Position numbers and translations under genes: made by a program | Shown: positions 1 to 9,350 of the stretch, one piece after another | Layout of the letters: every line of letters begins with the position of its first letter | Numbering within the stretch: position 1 is the first letter of the stretch | Notes under the pieces: model-generated | Told to the model about the DNA's origin: nothing | Database searches by the model: none | What the model saw: the letters and a program-made list of their open reading frames with translations, nothing else | Assembly: GCA_016704485.1 (NCBI GenBank) | Contig: JADJAA010000002.1 | Location: forward strand, 124,001 to 188,000 | DNA length: 64,000 nt | Source of the DNA: Flavobacteriales bacterium | GTDB lineage: Bacteria > Bacteroidota > Bacteroidia > Flavobacteriales_F > PHOS-HE28 | Direction of reading: 5' to 3'

Positions 1-348
1 TCAATCCTCGTCGTCGTCATCGTCATCCTCGTCCGGTGCGTCGTTGTCATTATTGTCATCGTCGTCGTCGTTCTCCAGATCATCGGTAACATCATCTCCA
101 ATATCATCGTCCGGCACATCACCATCTTCATTGTCCAGGTACTCGTCGATCTCCGCACGGCTTTCGGGGTTGATCTTGATCAAGTACATGGCATCGGCAG
201 TGTGCAGTTCGATCACGCGCAGCATTTCTCCCTTGGCAGTGGGAACTGTCTTGATGTGCGAACTGTCGATCCCGTCCGGGAACTGGACCTGAAGTTTTTC
301 CTTGAGTTCATCGGTCAAGGTGGCGAAGGAGCGTATGAGTCGTTGCAT
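1..348 (-). CDS. Small protein with an Asp-rich tail, function unknown
   Basis: This 115-residue protein starts with ATG at 348 and its TGA stop is the first three bases of the window. Residues 1 to about 70 look like a compact folded domain with mixed helix and strand character. From about residue 70 the chain is almost entirely Asp, Glu and Asn, ending in a run of Asp. No signal peptide or membrane segment is visible, so it is probably cytosolic. It begins 11 bases after the deoxyhypusine-synthase-like gene stops and is probably co-transcribed with it. I do not recognise a function. The acidic tail could bind cations, polyamines or basic proteins, but nothing in the sequence proves that. 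Confidence 0.7.
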   Translation of the reverse strand: MQRLIRSFATLTDELKEKLQVQFPDGIDSSHIKTVPTAKGEMLRVIELHTADAMYLIKINPESRAEIDEYLDNEDGDVPDDDIGDDVTDDLENDDDDDNNDNDAPDEDDDDDDED

Positions 349-359
349 GGTGCGGGGGG

Positions 360-1334
360 CTACATATCCAATACGTATGCAAATATCAGTGGTGCAACTA
401 TAGTTGCGTCACTTTCTATGATGAATTTAGGAGTTCCAATGTCCAACTTTCCCCATGTGATCTTCTCGTTGGGTACTGCACCACTATAACTTCCGTAGCT
501 GGTGGTGCTATCACTTATCTGGCAGAAATAGCTCCAGAATGGGGTTTCGCGTTGAAGGTCTTGTTGCAACATGGGAACAACACAGATCGGGAAATCGCCT
601 GCAATGCCTCCCCCGATCTGGAAAAAGCCAATGCCATCATCACCGCAATTGTTGGTATACCAATCGGCTAAGAACATCATGTACTCGATCCCGCTTTTCA
701 TCATACCGGGTTTACAGTCCCCGACCATGCAGTGACCTGCAAAAATGTTACCCAACGTACTGTCTTCCCATCCTGGGCATATGATAGGGATATTGCGCTC
801 TGCGGCTGCAACCATCCAACTGTTCTTCGGGTCGATCTGGTAGTACTGCTTCAGTACGCCACTGTTGATCATCTCGTAGAAATACTGATGTGGGAAACGA
901 CGGTTTCCGCTTTTATCATCGGCGGTCCAAAGGTCCACTACGTGTTTTTCCAATCGGCGGAAAGCTTCGTGTTCGGGTATGCATGTATCCGTAACGCGAT
1001 TCATGCCACGATCCAAAAGTGCACGCTCCTCTGTTGGTGTTAGATCGCGATAATGTGGTACGCGCTCGTAATGGTCGTGTGCTACAAGGTTCATCACGTC
1101 CTCCTCCAAATTGGCACCTGTACAACTGATAATATCCACTTTCCCTTGGCGTATCATTTCTGCGAATGTCTTTCCCAATTCGGCGGTACTCATGGCGCCA
1201 GCTAGGGTCACCATCATTTTTCGGCCTTGGGCCAAGTGGGTCTTATATCCTTTTGCGGCGTCCACGAGAGCAGCTGCATTGAAATGCAGGTAGTTGTTCT
1301 CCATGAAATCAGAAAGGGGGCGTTTGCTACTCAT
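360..1334 (-). CDS. Deoxyhypusine synthase-like / homospermidine synthase-like protein
   Basis: The 324-residue product matches the deoxyhypusine synthase family along its length. The catalytic-lysine motif is kept as TWGKL with Lys at residue 296, matching the SWGK segment around Lys329 of the human enzyme. Family members move the aminobutyl group of spermidine through NAD-dependent chemistry onto a lysine or an amine. Bacteria lack eIF5A, so bacterial members are thought to act on polyamines, for example making homospermidine. The gene sits downstream of an arginine decarboxylase on the same strand with a gap of about 170 bases. That context supports a polyamine role. The acceptor substrate cannot be read from the sequence. 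Confidence 0.85.
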   Translation of the reverse strand: MSSKRPLSDFMENNYLHFNAAALVDAAKGYKTHLAQGRKMMVTLAGAMSTAELGKTFAEMIRQGKVDIISCTGANLEEDVMNLVAHDHYERVPHYRDLTPTEERALLDRGMNRVTDTCIPEHEAFRRLEKHVVDLWTADDKSGNRRFPHQYFYEMINSGVLKQYYQIDPKNSWMVAAAERNIPIICPGWEDSTLGNIFAGHCMVGDCKPGMMKSGIEYMMFLADWYTNNCGDDGIGFFQIGGGIAGDFPICVVPMLQQDLQRETPFWSYFCQISDSTTSYGSYSGAVPNEKITWGKLDIGTPKFIIESDATIVAPLIFAYVLDM

Positions 1335-1502
1335 GTTTCAGGTGCCAATATTATGGCAAAGTCGTTCTGGTTGGAAGGCAAGATGCATAAAAAGAAGGTT
1401 CGGCTAAGTTATGATCCGAAAAAAGAAAAGAAACATGAGCAATCCACTGGTTCCGACCAATGATCCGCATACATCCGCAGAACATGGAGCACCGCACATC
1501 CA

Positions 1503-2897
1503 TTATTCAATGTACCCCAACAATTGAAGCATCCGCTCGGCTGATTGGCGTTCGGCAAAAACACGATCGACCAGCGTTCCATCCTCTACCCGATCGATCA
1601 ATACATGCTTTGGTTTTGGGATCAGACAATGTTGAATGCCTCCAAAACCACCAAGCGTGTCCTGGTAAGCACCGGTATTGAAGTAGCCTATGTACTGTTT
1701 TCTATCTTCCTGATACTTGGGCATGTAGATCGCGTTGATATGCTGTTCGCTGTTATAATAATCATCGCTATCGCAGGTCATGCCGCCAAGAAAGACGCGT
1801 TCGTATTCGTCGTTCCAGTTGTTCACGGGTAGCATGATGAACCGTTTGCTGATCGCCCACGTATCCGGTAGGGTCGTCATGAAGCTTCCATCGATCATGT
1901 TCCACCGTTCCTTTTCATTCTGTTTTTTCTGATATACAACGCTGAAGAAAGTTGCGCCACTATCACTGACCGTAAAACTCCCGAATTCACTCCAGATATC
2001 AGGTTCTGCAACACGGTTCTCGTGGCATACATCCTTGATACGCCCTACGATCTCTCCTATCATATACTCCACATCAAAATTGAAGTTCAAGCTGTTCTTG
2101 ATCGGCAGGCCACCACCAATATCCAAGGTGTCCAACGTCGGGCAAAGCTTCTTCAGATCGCAGTAGACGTTCACGCACTTGCTCAGTTCGTTCCAATAAT
2201 ATGCCGTATCCGTTATACCGGTATTGATGAAGAAGTGCATCAACTTCAGCTTGAATTTCTTCTGCTTGCTAACATTACGCATGTAGAAGGGAATGATATC
2301 CTTGTACCCGATGCCTAGGCGACTGGTGTAGAATTCGAACTTTGGCGCCTCTTCTGCAGCAATGCGGATGCCGATATCGCAGGTGCCTTCGATCACTTCA
2401 TCGAGCATGTACATTTCTGCCATGTTGTCGATGATCGGCACAACATTATATCCCCTGTTCACCAACGAGCCTATACCCTTGATATAAGCTTCATCCTTGA
2501 ATCCGTTACATAGGATCTTTGAGTCCTTTGTAATGCGACCACGCGAGATGAGCACCTCGATCATTTCAAGATCGTAGGCGCTGCTTGTTTCGAGATCAAC
2601 GCCTTTTTTCAGTACTTTATCAACAACGTAGCTGAAGTGATTACTCTTCGTGCAATAGAAGTACTTATACGTACCGTTGTAATCGTGCGTTTTCAACGCT
2701 TTGGCGAAACATTCACGTGCAAGATCGATCTTCTCGCCGATCTTGGGTAACCACGTAATACGCAATGGTGAGCCATGTTTTTCCAAGATGTCCATCAAAG
2801 GCAGGTCATTCCAGACCAGATCATCACCGTTGAGCTTGAATTCGTCTTTTGGAAAGTCGAAGGTTTGTTCGATCAGGTCGATATAGCGGGTCTTCAT
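1503..2897 (-). CDS. speA: Arginine decarboxylase (PLP-dependent, SpeA-like short form)
   Basis: The 464-residue protein is a group IV (alanine-racemase fold) decarboxylase that would make agmatine from arginine. The PLP-binding lysine is in the motif YCTKSN at residue 84. A glycine-rich phosphate-binding loop (DIGGGLP) follows at about residue 260, and the substrate-binding cysteine motif (CDSDD) lies in the C-terminal part. It is shorter than the enterobacterial SpeA of about 630 residues and matches the compact form usual in Bacteroidota. The deoxyhypusine-synthase-like gene follows. No agmatinase gene lies between them, although that enzyme is often found in such clusters. Diaminopimelate or carboxynorspermidine decarboxylase are less likely alternatives. 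Confidence 0.8.
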   Translation of the reverse strand: MKTRYIDLIEQTFDFPKDEFKLNGDDLVWNDLPLMDILEKHGSPLRITWLPKIGEKIDLARECFAKALKTHDYNGTYKYFYCTKSNHFSYVVDKVLKKGVDLETSSAYDLEMIEVLISRGRITKDSKILCNGFKDEAYIKGIGSLVNRGYNVVPIIDNMAEMYMLDEVIEGTCDIGIRIAAEEAPKFEFYTSRLGIGYKDIIPFYMRNVSKQKKFKLKLMHFFINTGITDTAYYWNELSKCVNVYCDLKKLCPTLDTLDIGGGLPIKNSLNFNFDVEYMIGEIVGRIKDVCHENRVAEPDIWSEFGSFTVSDSGATFFSVVYQKKQNEKERWNMIDGSFMTTLPDTWAISKRFIMLPVNNWNDEYERVFLGGMTCDSDDYYNSEQHINAIYMPKYQEDRKQYIGYFNTGAYQDTLGGFGGIQHCLIPKPKHVLIDRVEDGTLVDRVFAERQSAERMLQLLGYIE

Positions 2898-3234
2898 AGC
2901 GCTTTTACGCGAAGAGGTTTGGAATGGAATATGGTTGCTTGTTCACCATGAACTCAGCATGCACATTGCTGCGTTGCCTGAATGGATCGAACTCAGCAGA
3001 AGTAGACGTAGGGTTGTTCAGGAACCGGAGAACGGATGCATAAAAGTGCACTATCCGGATATGAACGCGCACTAACATCAGCGGAAACCGTGGGAAATGA
3101 AACGCGCGCAATAGCTACCGATCCCAAACAGATCGGAGGAGTTTTTGCATTTCGCAAGAAAGGTGAAGCGTTCCATTGGTGCCGTACAAAGTAAAAGCAG
3201 AGAACAACGCAAGCGGCCAAAAGCAGAAAATTTC
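2898..3234 (-). other. Intergenic stretch with two short overlapping frames
   Basis: This gap lies between the decarboxylase start and the corA stop. On the minus strand it holds a frame at 3262-2993 that begins with a hydrophobic, signal-like segment and a second frame at 3111-2905 that ends 7 bases before the decarboxylase start. The two overlap and neither has a recognisable domain. They could be the remains of a small secreted protein gene broken by a frameshift, or chance frames. No clear terminator or consensus promoter was seen. Confidence 0.25.
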
Positions 3235-4305
3235 TCACAACCACCCTTTCCGCCGGAACCAATACAGCATAGCCAGAGAAAGAAGGAGCATAACGATCAG
3301 AATGATCGGATAGCCCATTGGAGCCTCCAATTCAGGCATATATTTGAAATTCATGCCATACACTCCGACGATGAAGGTCAGTGGTATGAAAATGGTACTG
3401 ATCACCGTTAGAAGCTTCATGACCTGTGACAAACGTGCATTCAGTTGGGCATGATAGGTATTTTCCAAATTGGACAACATATCGCGGAACATACCAATGC
3501 TCTCGGCGATATACACGGTGTGGTCCTGTAGGTCGCTCACATACCTGCGTGTACCCTTATCGATCAGCGCGGATTGGATAGTGCTGAACCGGCCGGCCAG
3601 TTCTCGTGTAGGAAGGACATAGCGATTGATCGTGATCAGAAGACCACGGAGTTCTTGAAGTTCCAATAGGCTTTGGTTGTCAGGTTTGGCCAGGATCTTT
3701 TTTTCTAGCCGTTCGATCCGATCGCCGATCCCATCCACTATGGTGAAGTAATTATCCACGATCACATCCAATAATGCGTACAGCAGGTAGTCCGGTCCTT
3801 TTCGCCTTAATCTGCCTAACCCGTTGCGCAATCGTTCACGCACTGGGTCAAGTATATCGCCAGGATGTTCTTGTAAGCTAAGAACGTAATCCTTACCTAT
3901 AACGAAACTGATCTGCTCCACCTCAAGATCATTCGAGACAGGATCAATGGAAAGCATTTTGGCAACTACGAACAGATGGTCCTGGAACTCCTCGATCGTG
4001 GGTCTATGCTCGGTATTCAGAATATCCTCTAGCAACAAAGCGTGGAGACCGAAACGTTCACCAAGCGCTTTTATGAGTTCCACGTCCGCAAGTCCATCGG
4101 CATCTATCCAAGTGATCTTTGCCGAGCTGATCTCCGGTAGATCCTCGATACGCGTGGCGGTCAATTCTTTACAGGTCTCCGTGTTATAGGAGAACACCTT
4201 CATCACCGTGTTGCTGTTTGTTTCGTCACTCACTGAAATGAGTGAACCCGGTGAGAGACCTTTCTTCTCACTACGCTTCCTTACCATCAAGTTCAGGTTT
4301 GACAT
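3235..4305 (-). CDS. corA: CorA-family magnesium/cobalt transporter
   Basis: The 356-residue protein has the CorA layout: a large cytoplasmic N-terminal domain with long helices, then two C-terminal membrane helices at about 296-316 and 324-345. The signature GMN is at residues 317-319, right after the first helix, and is followed by an acidic loop that includes ELE. The charged RRK segment after the last helix fits the usual topology. The family forms pentameric Mg2+ channels that may also pass Co2+ or Ni2+. The start at 4305 overlaps the 3' end of the MscS gene by 35 bases. A second ATG at 4287 would shorten the protein by six residues and still overlap by 17, so the two genes are likely translationally coupled. 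Confidence 0.93.
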   Translation of the reverse strand: MSNLNLMVRKRSEKKGLSPGSLISVSDETNSNTVMKVFSYNTETCKELTATRIEDLPEISSAKITWIDADGLADVELIKALGERFGLHALLLEDILNTEHRPTIEEFQDHLFVVAKMLSIDPVSNDLEVEQISFVIGKDYVLSLQEHPGDILDPVRERLRNGLGRLRRKGPDYLLYALLDVIVDNYFTIVDGIGDRIERLEKKILAKPDNQSLLELQELRGLLITINRYVLPTRELAGRFSTIQSALIDKGTRRYVSDLQDHTVYIAESIGMFRDMLSNLENTYHAQLNARLSQVMKLLTVISTIFIPLTFIVGVYGMNFKYMPELEAPMGYPIILIVMLLLSLAMLYWFRRKGWL

Positions 4306-5206
4306 ACGGGTTGTAGCTCACGTAATGGGTATAAGGTACCGCAACAGGCAAATGGATCGCCGCGAAGCGTTTCAGGACCCGTTCCTGAAGATCATACCTC
4401 ATCATGCGAGCAAGCACGGGGTCCATTGCCCATACGTAGGCCCGCATTAGAATGAATCCGTTACTCACTTCCGCAACACGTACCTGAACCTCTGGCTCAC
4501 CGGCTTTTTTCTCATCAGGTGTGCGCCGATCGATCTGATGGTCGTGTGCCATGGCTTCTTCTTGAATGATCTGCCGGGCCATATCAATATCCGCATCCAT
4601 CGCGATCGGGATCTCTACGTATTGGCAGGTGGCTTCATCACGAATGCTACTGTTGACGATCCTTTCTTCGCTAAGGATGGAATTCGGGATCACGACGCGT
4701 CTATTCTCGAATGTAACTAAGGTGGTGTGCCGAAGATTTATGTCCTCCACCATTCCGAAGAAACCTTGTGAGCCGGCTTGGATCACATCACCCACACGAA
4801 ATGGTTTGAATGCTACGATAAAGACACCACTGATGATATCGCTGAATGCCTTTTGTGCAGCAAAACCGAGGATGGCCACGAGGATACCAGCACCTGCGAA
4901 CAAGGTGAAAGCGAAGGATCGAAGGGAAGGAACAGCGTATACGATCGCGAAGAATGCGCTGATCACTACCACAGTTCTAACGGCATTCCGTAGGAACCGG
5001 TATTGTGTGAATTCATTACGCCCTTTCGCCTTTCTGCGAGCGTAACCACGTCGTAGGATCAAATAGATCAGCCGTTCCACCAGCCAAGCTGCACCAAGGA
5101 TCGCGATGATCTTCAGCAGCAAAAGCAGGTCCATGCCCAACGTATGCAGCAATTGTACGATACGACCTGGCTCCTCCGGAATAATTGAAGGGGGGACTTG
5201 TGGCAT
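4271..5206 (-). CDS. MscS-family mechanosensitive ion channel
   Basis: The 311-residue protein has three predicted membrane helices at about 22-50, 73-92 and 95-120. The last is the Gly/Ala-rich pore helix (AGAGILVAILGFAAQKAF) typical of MscS. It is followed by the beta domain containing GDVIQ and the RRVVIPNS segment that joins beta to alpha/beta domains. The family opens under membrane tension to release solutes in osmotic downshock. The gene lies 99 bases downstream of pepE and runs into corA. It is close to the size of E. coli MscS and has no large N-terminal extension. Confidence 0.92.
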   Translation of the reverse strand: MPQVPPSIIPEEPGRIVQLLHTLGMDLLLLLKIIAILGAAWLVERLIYLILRRGYARRKAKGRNEFTQYRFLRNAVRTVVVISAFFAIVYAVPSLRSFAFTLFAGAGILVAILGFAAQKAFSDIISGVFIVAFKPFRVGDVIQAGSQGFFGMVEDINLRHTTLVTFENRRVVIPNSILSEERIVNSSIRDEATCQYVEIPIAMDADIDMARQIIQEEAMAHDHQIDRRTPDEKKAGEPEVQVRVAEVSNGFILMRAYVWAMDPVLARMMRYDLQERVLKRFAAIHLPVAVPYTHYVSYNPYVKPELDGKEA

Positions 5207-5305
5207 GCAGCGAAACTACTCGGGGTATACCTTGAGAAGTAGGTGTTCGCCAATGAGTTGTGAGAAGGCGAATGTCAGATCCAGTAACGATCTGGCAACC
5301 GCCGA

Positions 5306-6019
5306 TCACCCTTCGACCAAGCGTAGGTCCATGTGCGTTACGCTACCCGCTGCAATGATCTCTGGATCCTTACCGGCATTGAATACTTTCATATCCTTAC
5401 CCACAAGCGTACACTGACCATTTTTTACATGGAGCAATGAACCTTCGCGCAGACCTGCTACCGTACTTTTTGGGTTCGTTGCTAAATACTCCGCAATTCG
5501 TTGATCCCGAGATTCACCGCCATGACCGGGTATGGTCGCTTCGGTATAATGCGGATTGATCTGGAACGGTACCAAGTGTAACGCACGCATGGAGGGTGGC
5601 TCAACGATTGGCATGTCATTGGTGGTCATAATGCTCGGACATGCAACATTGCTGCCTGCACTCCATCCAATATACGGTAGTCCATTCTTTACGCGGTTTC
5701 CTATGGCCTTCAGAAGACCTGTGCGGTAAAGCGTTTGCAACAGCAGGAAACTATTTCCACCGCCGATCACAACTGCATCTGCATTATCCAACGCGGAGAT
5801 AGGATTTTTTTCATGATGAAGGCTGAATAGTTCAACCCCGAATTCGCCGAAGATCGGTACAACTTTTTCAGCATAATTATCTCGCTGTTCTTCTACCGCA
5901 GCGTATGGCACGAAAGCAACGCGTTCTCGACCTTTCACAAATTCCTGGACATGGGTCTTCGGCCACTCAAAGAACGGTGTGCCGGGAAGTGTAGAGTTGG
6001 AGAGGAGTAATAGTTCCAT
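5306..6019 (-). CDS. pepE: Peptidase E (aspartyl dipeptidase, family S51)
   Basis: The 237-residue protein matches dipeptidase E, a cytosolic serine peptidase that hydrolyses dipeptides starting with Asp. The nucleophile elbow GWSAGSN places Ser at residue 120. Asp135 and His157 follow at the same positions as in the characterised enterobacterial enzyme, so the catalytic set is complete. The GGGNSF motif near residue 86 is also typical. The length equals the family norm. The gene starts 8 bases after the OmpA/DUF1573 gene stops, so it may be the last gene of the long adhesin operon, although its metabolic role looks unrelated. Confidence 0.92.
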   Translation of the reverse strand: MELLLLSNSTLPGTPFFEWPKTHVQEFVKGRERVAFVPYAAVEEQRDNYAEKVVPIFGEFGVELFSLHHEKNPISALDNADAVVIGGGNSFLLLQTLYRTGLLKAIGNRVKNGLPYIGWSAGSNVACPSIMTTNDMPIVEPPSMRALHLVPFQINPHYTEATIPGHGGESRDQRIAEYLATNPKSTVAGLREGSLLHVKNGQCTLVGKDMKVFNAGKDPEIIAAGSVTHMDLRLVEG

Positions 6020-6027
6020 TCAATTCA

Positions 6028-8310
6028 TTATTCGATCACGTTGCCATCGATGATCAGTTCAAGTTTCTGCGGTGTGCCATCGGTCGTAAGCGTTATCCGT
6101 CTTCTCAATGGTCCGGGTCGCGTGCGTCCGGTGTAGATCAGTTCCACGTTAGCAGAGTCACCTGGGGGAACAACTACCGGTAATGTACCGATCTGCATAC
6201 AATCACATTCCGATCGCGCTGAACTAATGTGCAAAGGAAGCGGTCCAGAGTTCGTGATCGGGACCGAAAAACGTTCCTCCACTCCTTGTCGAACGGTTCC
6301 AACATCAAAGAAAAGTGATAGCGGTTCGTTTGAAGGGGGGGATCGCGATACGTTGATACGTTCGATCTCAATACGTCGTTCATGAGCTGCATTTACGCTG
6401 TATACGGAATGTTCAAGGTCGCTAAGGTCATCGCTAACTCCCTGGGCAGAACGGTCTTCACCAAAGGGCAATTGGCGTATGCGAAGAATGCCACCACTAG
6501 TTGACGTACTATCCATATACGGTCTCAAACTTCCTTGCAGTGCAATACGAAGTTGATTTCGTAGGCTTTCAATTCGACGTGTCGATAAATTAACGTTGTA
6601 ATCGTTCCGAGCAAGCGGGCTGGCATGCCCGCGAACATCAAGCGTAATGCTCTCGCCTTGGCGCAGTGCCACTTCCAAGGCCGTTACCAATTCATTCAGC
6701 CTGGAATATCCAATATCCACTTCCTCAATGAAGAAACGCTCTGTCAATTTTTCATCGGTTCCATTCCGAGAATATTCCGGAACCCTTTTCTTGTATTCAT
6801 CATAGGTAGCGCCGTATGTATGAGAGGTGGTCGTTGCCCATGATCTCGGTTCCGGTTGGTCATTATCGAAATAAAGTTTGATCGGGAATTGGTCCACAAT
6901 ATCGCGTAGCGCTGCAACAGTCGTACTGCTGGTGATAGGAGTAGTGTCAGTAGGGATAGATGTGACCATGATCGTGGTATCGACCATTTCGAGTTGAGGT
7001 GGATCAACAAGAACCTGTACTTCGATCTTATAGATGTCGTTACAGCACGTTTCGCCCTTCGCGGCCAAGGACCCTTTTCGGTTGCTCGTAAGAAAGGCTA
7101 CACCAGTCTTCTGGTCGAAAGAAGGGTACAGATCGTTCGCTGGGCTGTTCCATGGAGTTTCCGCATTGACCGGTGCTAGGTATTCATGTCCATCCCACAT
7201 CGAACTAAAGAGGTCATATCCCCCTAGACCAGGAAGAAAATCGGAACTGAACCAAAGCATGTTCTTATCTGCAATGAACCAAGGTGTACGCTCATTACCC
7301 GGCGTATTTATTGAGGCTCCAAGCGGCTTGGGGTCTTTCACTTCACCATTAGTGAACACGGCATTCCAGATGTCGAATTCTCCTTGGCCTCCAACAGCAT
7401 TGCTTGCGAAGAACAGGGTCTCACTTCCATTCAGCATCGCTAACATGGGTTGCGTATTCGTCGCTTCTACAGGTAGCCCTTTGAGCGGGTGAATGTCCGT
7501 CACAACGTCGTTGATAATTGTACCAACGTGAATGCTACAGGTTGATGGCTGACCGCATCTGGTAAAGAGGACATACTTTCCATTCATGGACCATGTTACG
7601 TTTGCATTATCGCCATCGGTATTCATAGGTTCATTGAGGACTTCGAAGGTCTGAACTGATTCAGGGTCCGTTGTTATTCGAACGATGGTGGTCTTGTACA
7701 ATACCGTGTCCTGTATTTCACCTTCGGCATTAACATCCCCACGTAATGTCGAGAAATAGAGTTTGCCATCCGGCCCGTTCAATGCGGCGAATTCAGCACT
7801 GTAGCTATTGATGGGCTCGGGAAGATGCTGGATCACATCCGTGGGTTGAAGGCTGTCAAAGCGTGCTGCCAATTCTATTCCTAACAACGCATTTTTGGCA
7901 CGCATGGAAAGCACCGAATCGTCATTTTTCTCTTTGCGCAATAGTTTCTTCCATGTGGTTGCGGCCTCTTTATACTGTGCGTCACAAAGCAGCATTTCGC
8001 CCAGCCAGCGCAGCGCCTCAGTGTAAGTGCGTCCTTGATCTTTGCGATACACCTTATCGTAAAGCATGTGCGCCTTGTCGTATTGATTGCTCATGCGGCA
8101 TGCTTCTGCTTGCTTCCATTGTAAGGCCATACGACCAGGGTCAGCGATCAATGCGCCATCATAATACCGCGATGCACCATAGTATTCGCCTTTCGAAAAA
8201 GCAGCGTCGCCCCACGCGGTCCATTGGTCCACCGATTGTGCGTTGGAATGCATAGCCATAAGCAACCCCAAGACGCATACTATCTTATGAAAGCAGTGCA
8301 CCATCTTCAT
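6028..8310 (-). CDS. TPR/PD40/OmpA-like envelope protein with C-terminal DUF1573-like domain
   Basis: I place the start at the ATG at 8310, giving 760 residues, because it overlaps the stop of the PorP/SprF gene as ATGA and leads directly into a signal peptide ending near HSNAQ. An upstream in-frame ATG at 8325 would add five residues. After the signal come TPR-like helices (about 25-150) and beta-propeller PD40-type repeats (about 170-440). An OmpA-like peptidoglycan-binding region with the NxxLSxRR motif follows at about 540-640. The last 100 residues resemble DUF1573/HYDIN Ig-like domains. It is the third gene of the second adhesin cassette and probably anchors it in the periplasm. The OmpA core is degenerate: HAS replaces the usual HTD. 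Confidence 0.8.
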   Translation of the reverse strand: MKMVHCFHKIVCVLGLLMAMHSNAQSVDQWTAWGDAAFSKGEYYGASRYYDGALIADPGRMALQWKQAEACRMSNQYDKAHMLYDKVYRKDQGRTYTEALRWLGEMLLCDAQYKEAATTWKKLLRKEKNDDSVLSMRAKNALLGIELAARFDSLQPTDVIQHLPEPINSYSAEFAALNGPDGKLYFSTLRGDVNAEGEIQDTVLYKTTIVRITTDPESVQTFEVLNEPMNTDGDNANVTWSMNGKYVLFTRCGQPSTCSIHVGTIINDVVTDIHPLKGLPVEATNTQPMLAMLNGSETLFFASNAVGGQGEFDIWNAVFTNGEVKDPKPLGASINTPGNERTPWFIADKNMLWFSSDFLPGLGGYDLFSSMWDGHEYLAPVNAETPWNSPANDLYPSFDQKTGVAFLTSNRKGSLAAKGETCCNDIYKIEVQVLVDPPQLEMVDTTIMVTSIPTDTTPITSSTTVAALRDIVDQFPIKLYFDNDQPEPRSWATTTSHTYGATYDEYKKRVPEYSRNGTDEKLTERFFIEEVDIGYSRLNELVTALEVALRQGESITLDVRGHASPLARNDYNVNLSTRRIESLRNQLRIALQGSLRPYMDSTSTSGGILRIRQLPFGEDRSAQGVSDDLSDLEHSVYSVNAAHERRIEIERINVSRSPPSNEPLSLFFDVGTVRQGVEERFSVPITNSGPLPLHISSARSECDCMQIGTLPVVVPPGDSANVELIYTGRTRPGPLRRRITLTTDGTPQKLELIIDGNVIE

Positions 8311-9350
8311 AGTTGAGCCGGACATGCCTTGTATCGAACGGGCACTGGAGGATATTTTTTGAAGATCCGGATCACGGATATCTCGATCCCACCTCGGTTC
8401 CGACTAGCAGGAACGAGATCACTGGTATTGATGTCATAGGATAAACCAAAGGTCCAATCATCGTACTCGAATCCAGCGTAGAGATATCCTGCATCCGCTG
8501 CGCGATAGTGCCCTCCAAATTGCAATGCGCGCTTAAGACCGAACTTGTCGAGGAGAATGTAACGAAGGTTCGCACCAAGATCCAGCTCCTCGTATGCACC
8601 TTGTCTCATGTATCGTGCCATCGGTAGCACGTCCAATTTCGTAGTGACAGGGAATTGGGTGATCACGTGAACGGCTGCTCTTCGATCCAATGGTACACCG
8701 GGCTCACCCAAGAATCCGATGTTCGGTGTTGTAAGGTTGAATAGGCCCAACCCGACCTGGGTCAATTGGCGATCATTAGGTGCATAGCGATAGACCATTC
8801 CTGCGTTCAGGTCAGGATGGAACATGGAAGAGCGTGAGAATTGTTCTCCGGTCGCACGTGAAGGATCATATTGGAATCCATTGTATTGTGCATCGAAAGA
8901 GAGTGCGCTATTATCCAGGCTAAGTGATGTGAATCCGCCTTGTAATCCGGTGATCAACACACTATTTCCGGATCGGCCAAGTCGCAATGAATAGCTGGCA
9001 CCTACGCTTAAATGAAATTGCTGTAACCGGCTATCTCCCGCTCGGTCGTTGAATGCCCATGCTCCAAGCCCAAGTCCCTTTATGCCAAATATGTTCGCTG
9101 CATCACCGCCCAACGCGAATGTTCGATAGGGAACAGTTACGGCACGCCATTGCTGTCGGAAAAGTGTGTTCAATCGGTAATTGCCTTTGAACGCACCGAT
9201 GGATCCTGGTCCAAGCGCAAGTGGTGTGTTGAAGAACTGCGAGAAATGGATGTCCTGCGAGAACACACTTGCAGTAATGAAAAGGATCAATGCAATTGAC
9301 AGCCCGAATGCAATGAAAGACTGCTTCACTATGTCTCGGATCCGCATCAT
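8307..9350 (-). CDS. PorP/SprF family outer-membrane protein
   Basis: The 347-residue product has a signal peptide ending near VFSQ, then the family N-terminus QDIHFSQFFNTPLALGPG and a series of amphipathic strands of an outer-membrane barrel. PorP/SprF proteins work with the type IX secretion system. The co-encoded member is needed for secretion or surface attachment of a partner adhesin with a type B sorting domain. The start overlaps the stop of that adhesin gene by four bases (ATGATG), and the stop overlaps the next start as ATGA. This tight coupling supports a fixed partnership of the three products. Confidence 0.9.
   Translation of the reverse strand: MMRIRDIVKQSFIAFGLSIALILFITASVFSQDIHFSQFFNTPLALGPGSIGAFKGNYRLNTLFRQQWRAVTVPYRTFALGGDAANIFGIKGLGLGAWAFNDRAGDSRLQQFHLSVGASYSLRLGRSGNSVLITGLQGGFTSLSLDNSALSFDAQYNGFQYDPSRATGEQFSRSSMFHPDLNAGMVYRYAPNDRQLTQVGLGLFNLTTPNIGFLGEPGVPLDRRAAVHVITQFPVTTKLDVLPMARYMRQGAYEELDLGANLRYILLDKFGLKRALQFGGHYRAADAGYLYAGFEYDDWTFGLSYDINTSDLVPASRNRGGIEISVIRIFKKYPPVPVRYKACPAQL

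Noticed and set aside
1435..1527. Plus-strand 30-codon frame starting near the end of the decarboxylase gene
   Set aside because: It overlaps the 3' end of the real gene, has no ribosome binding site or known match, and is short enough to arise by chance.
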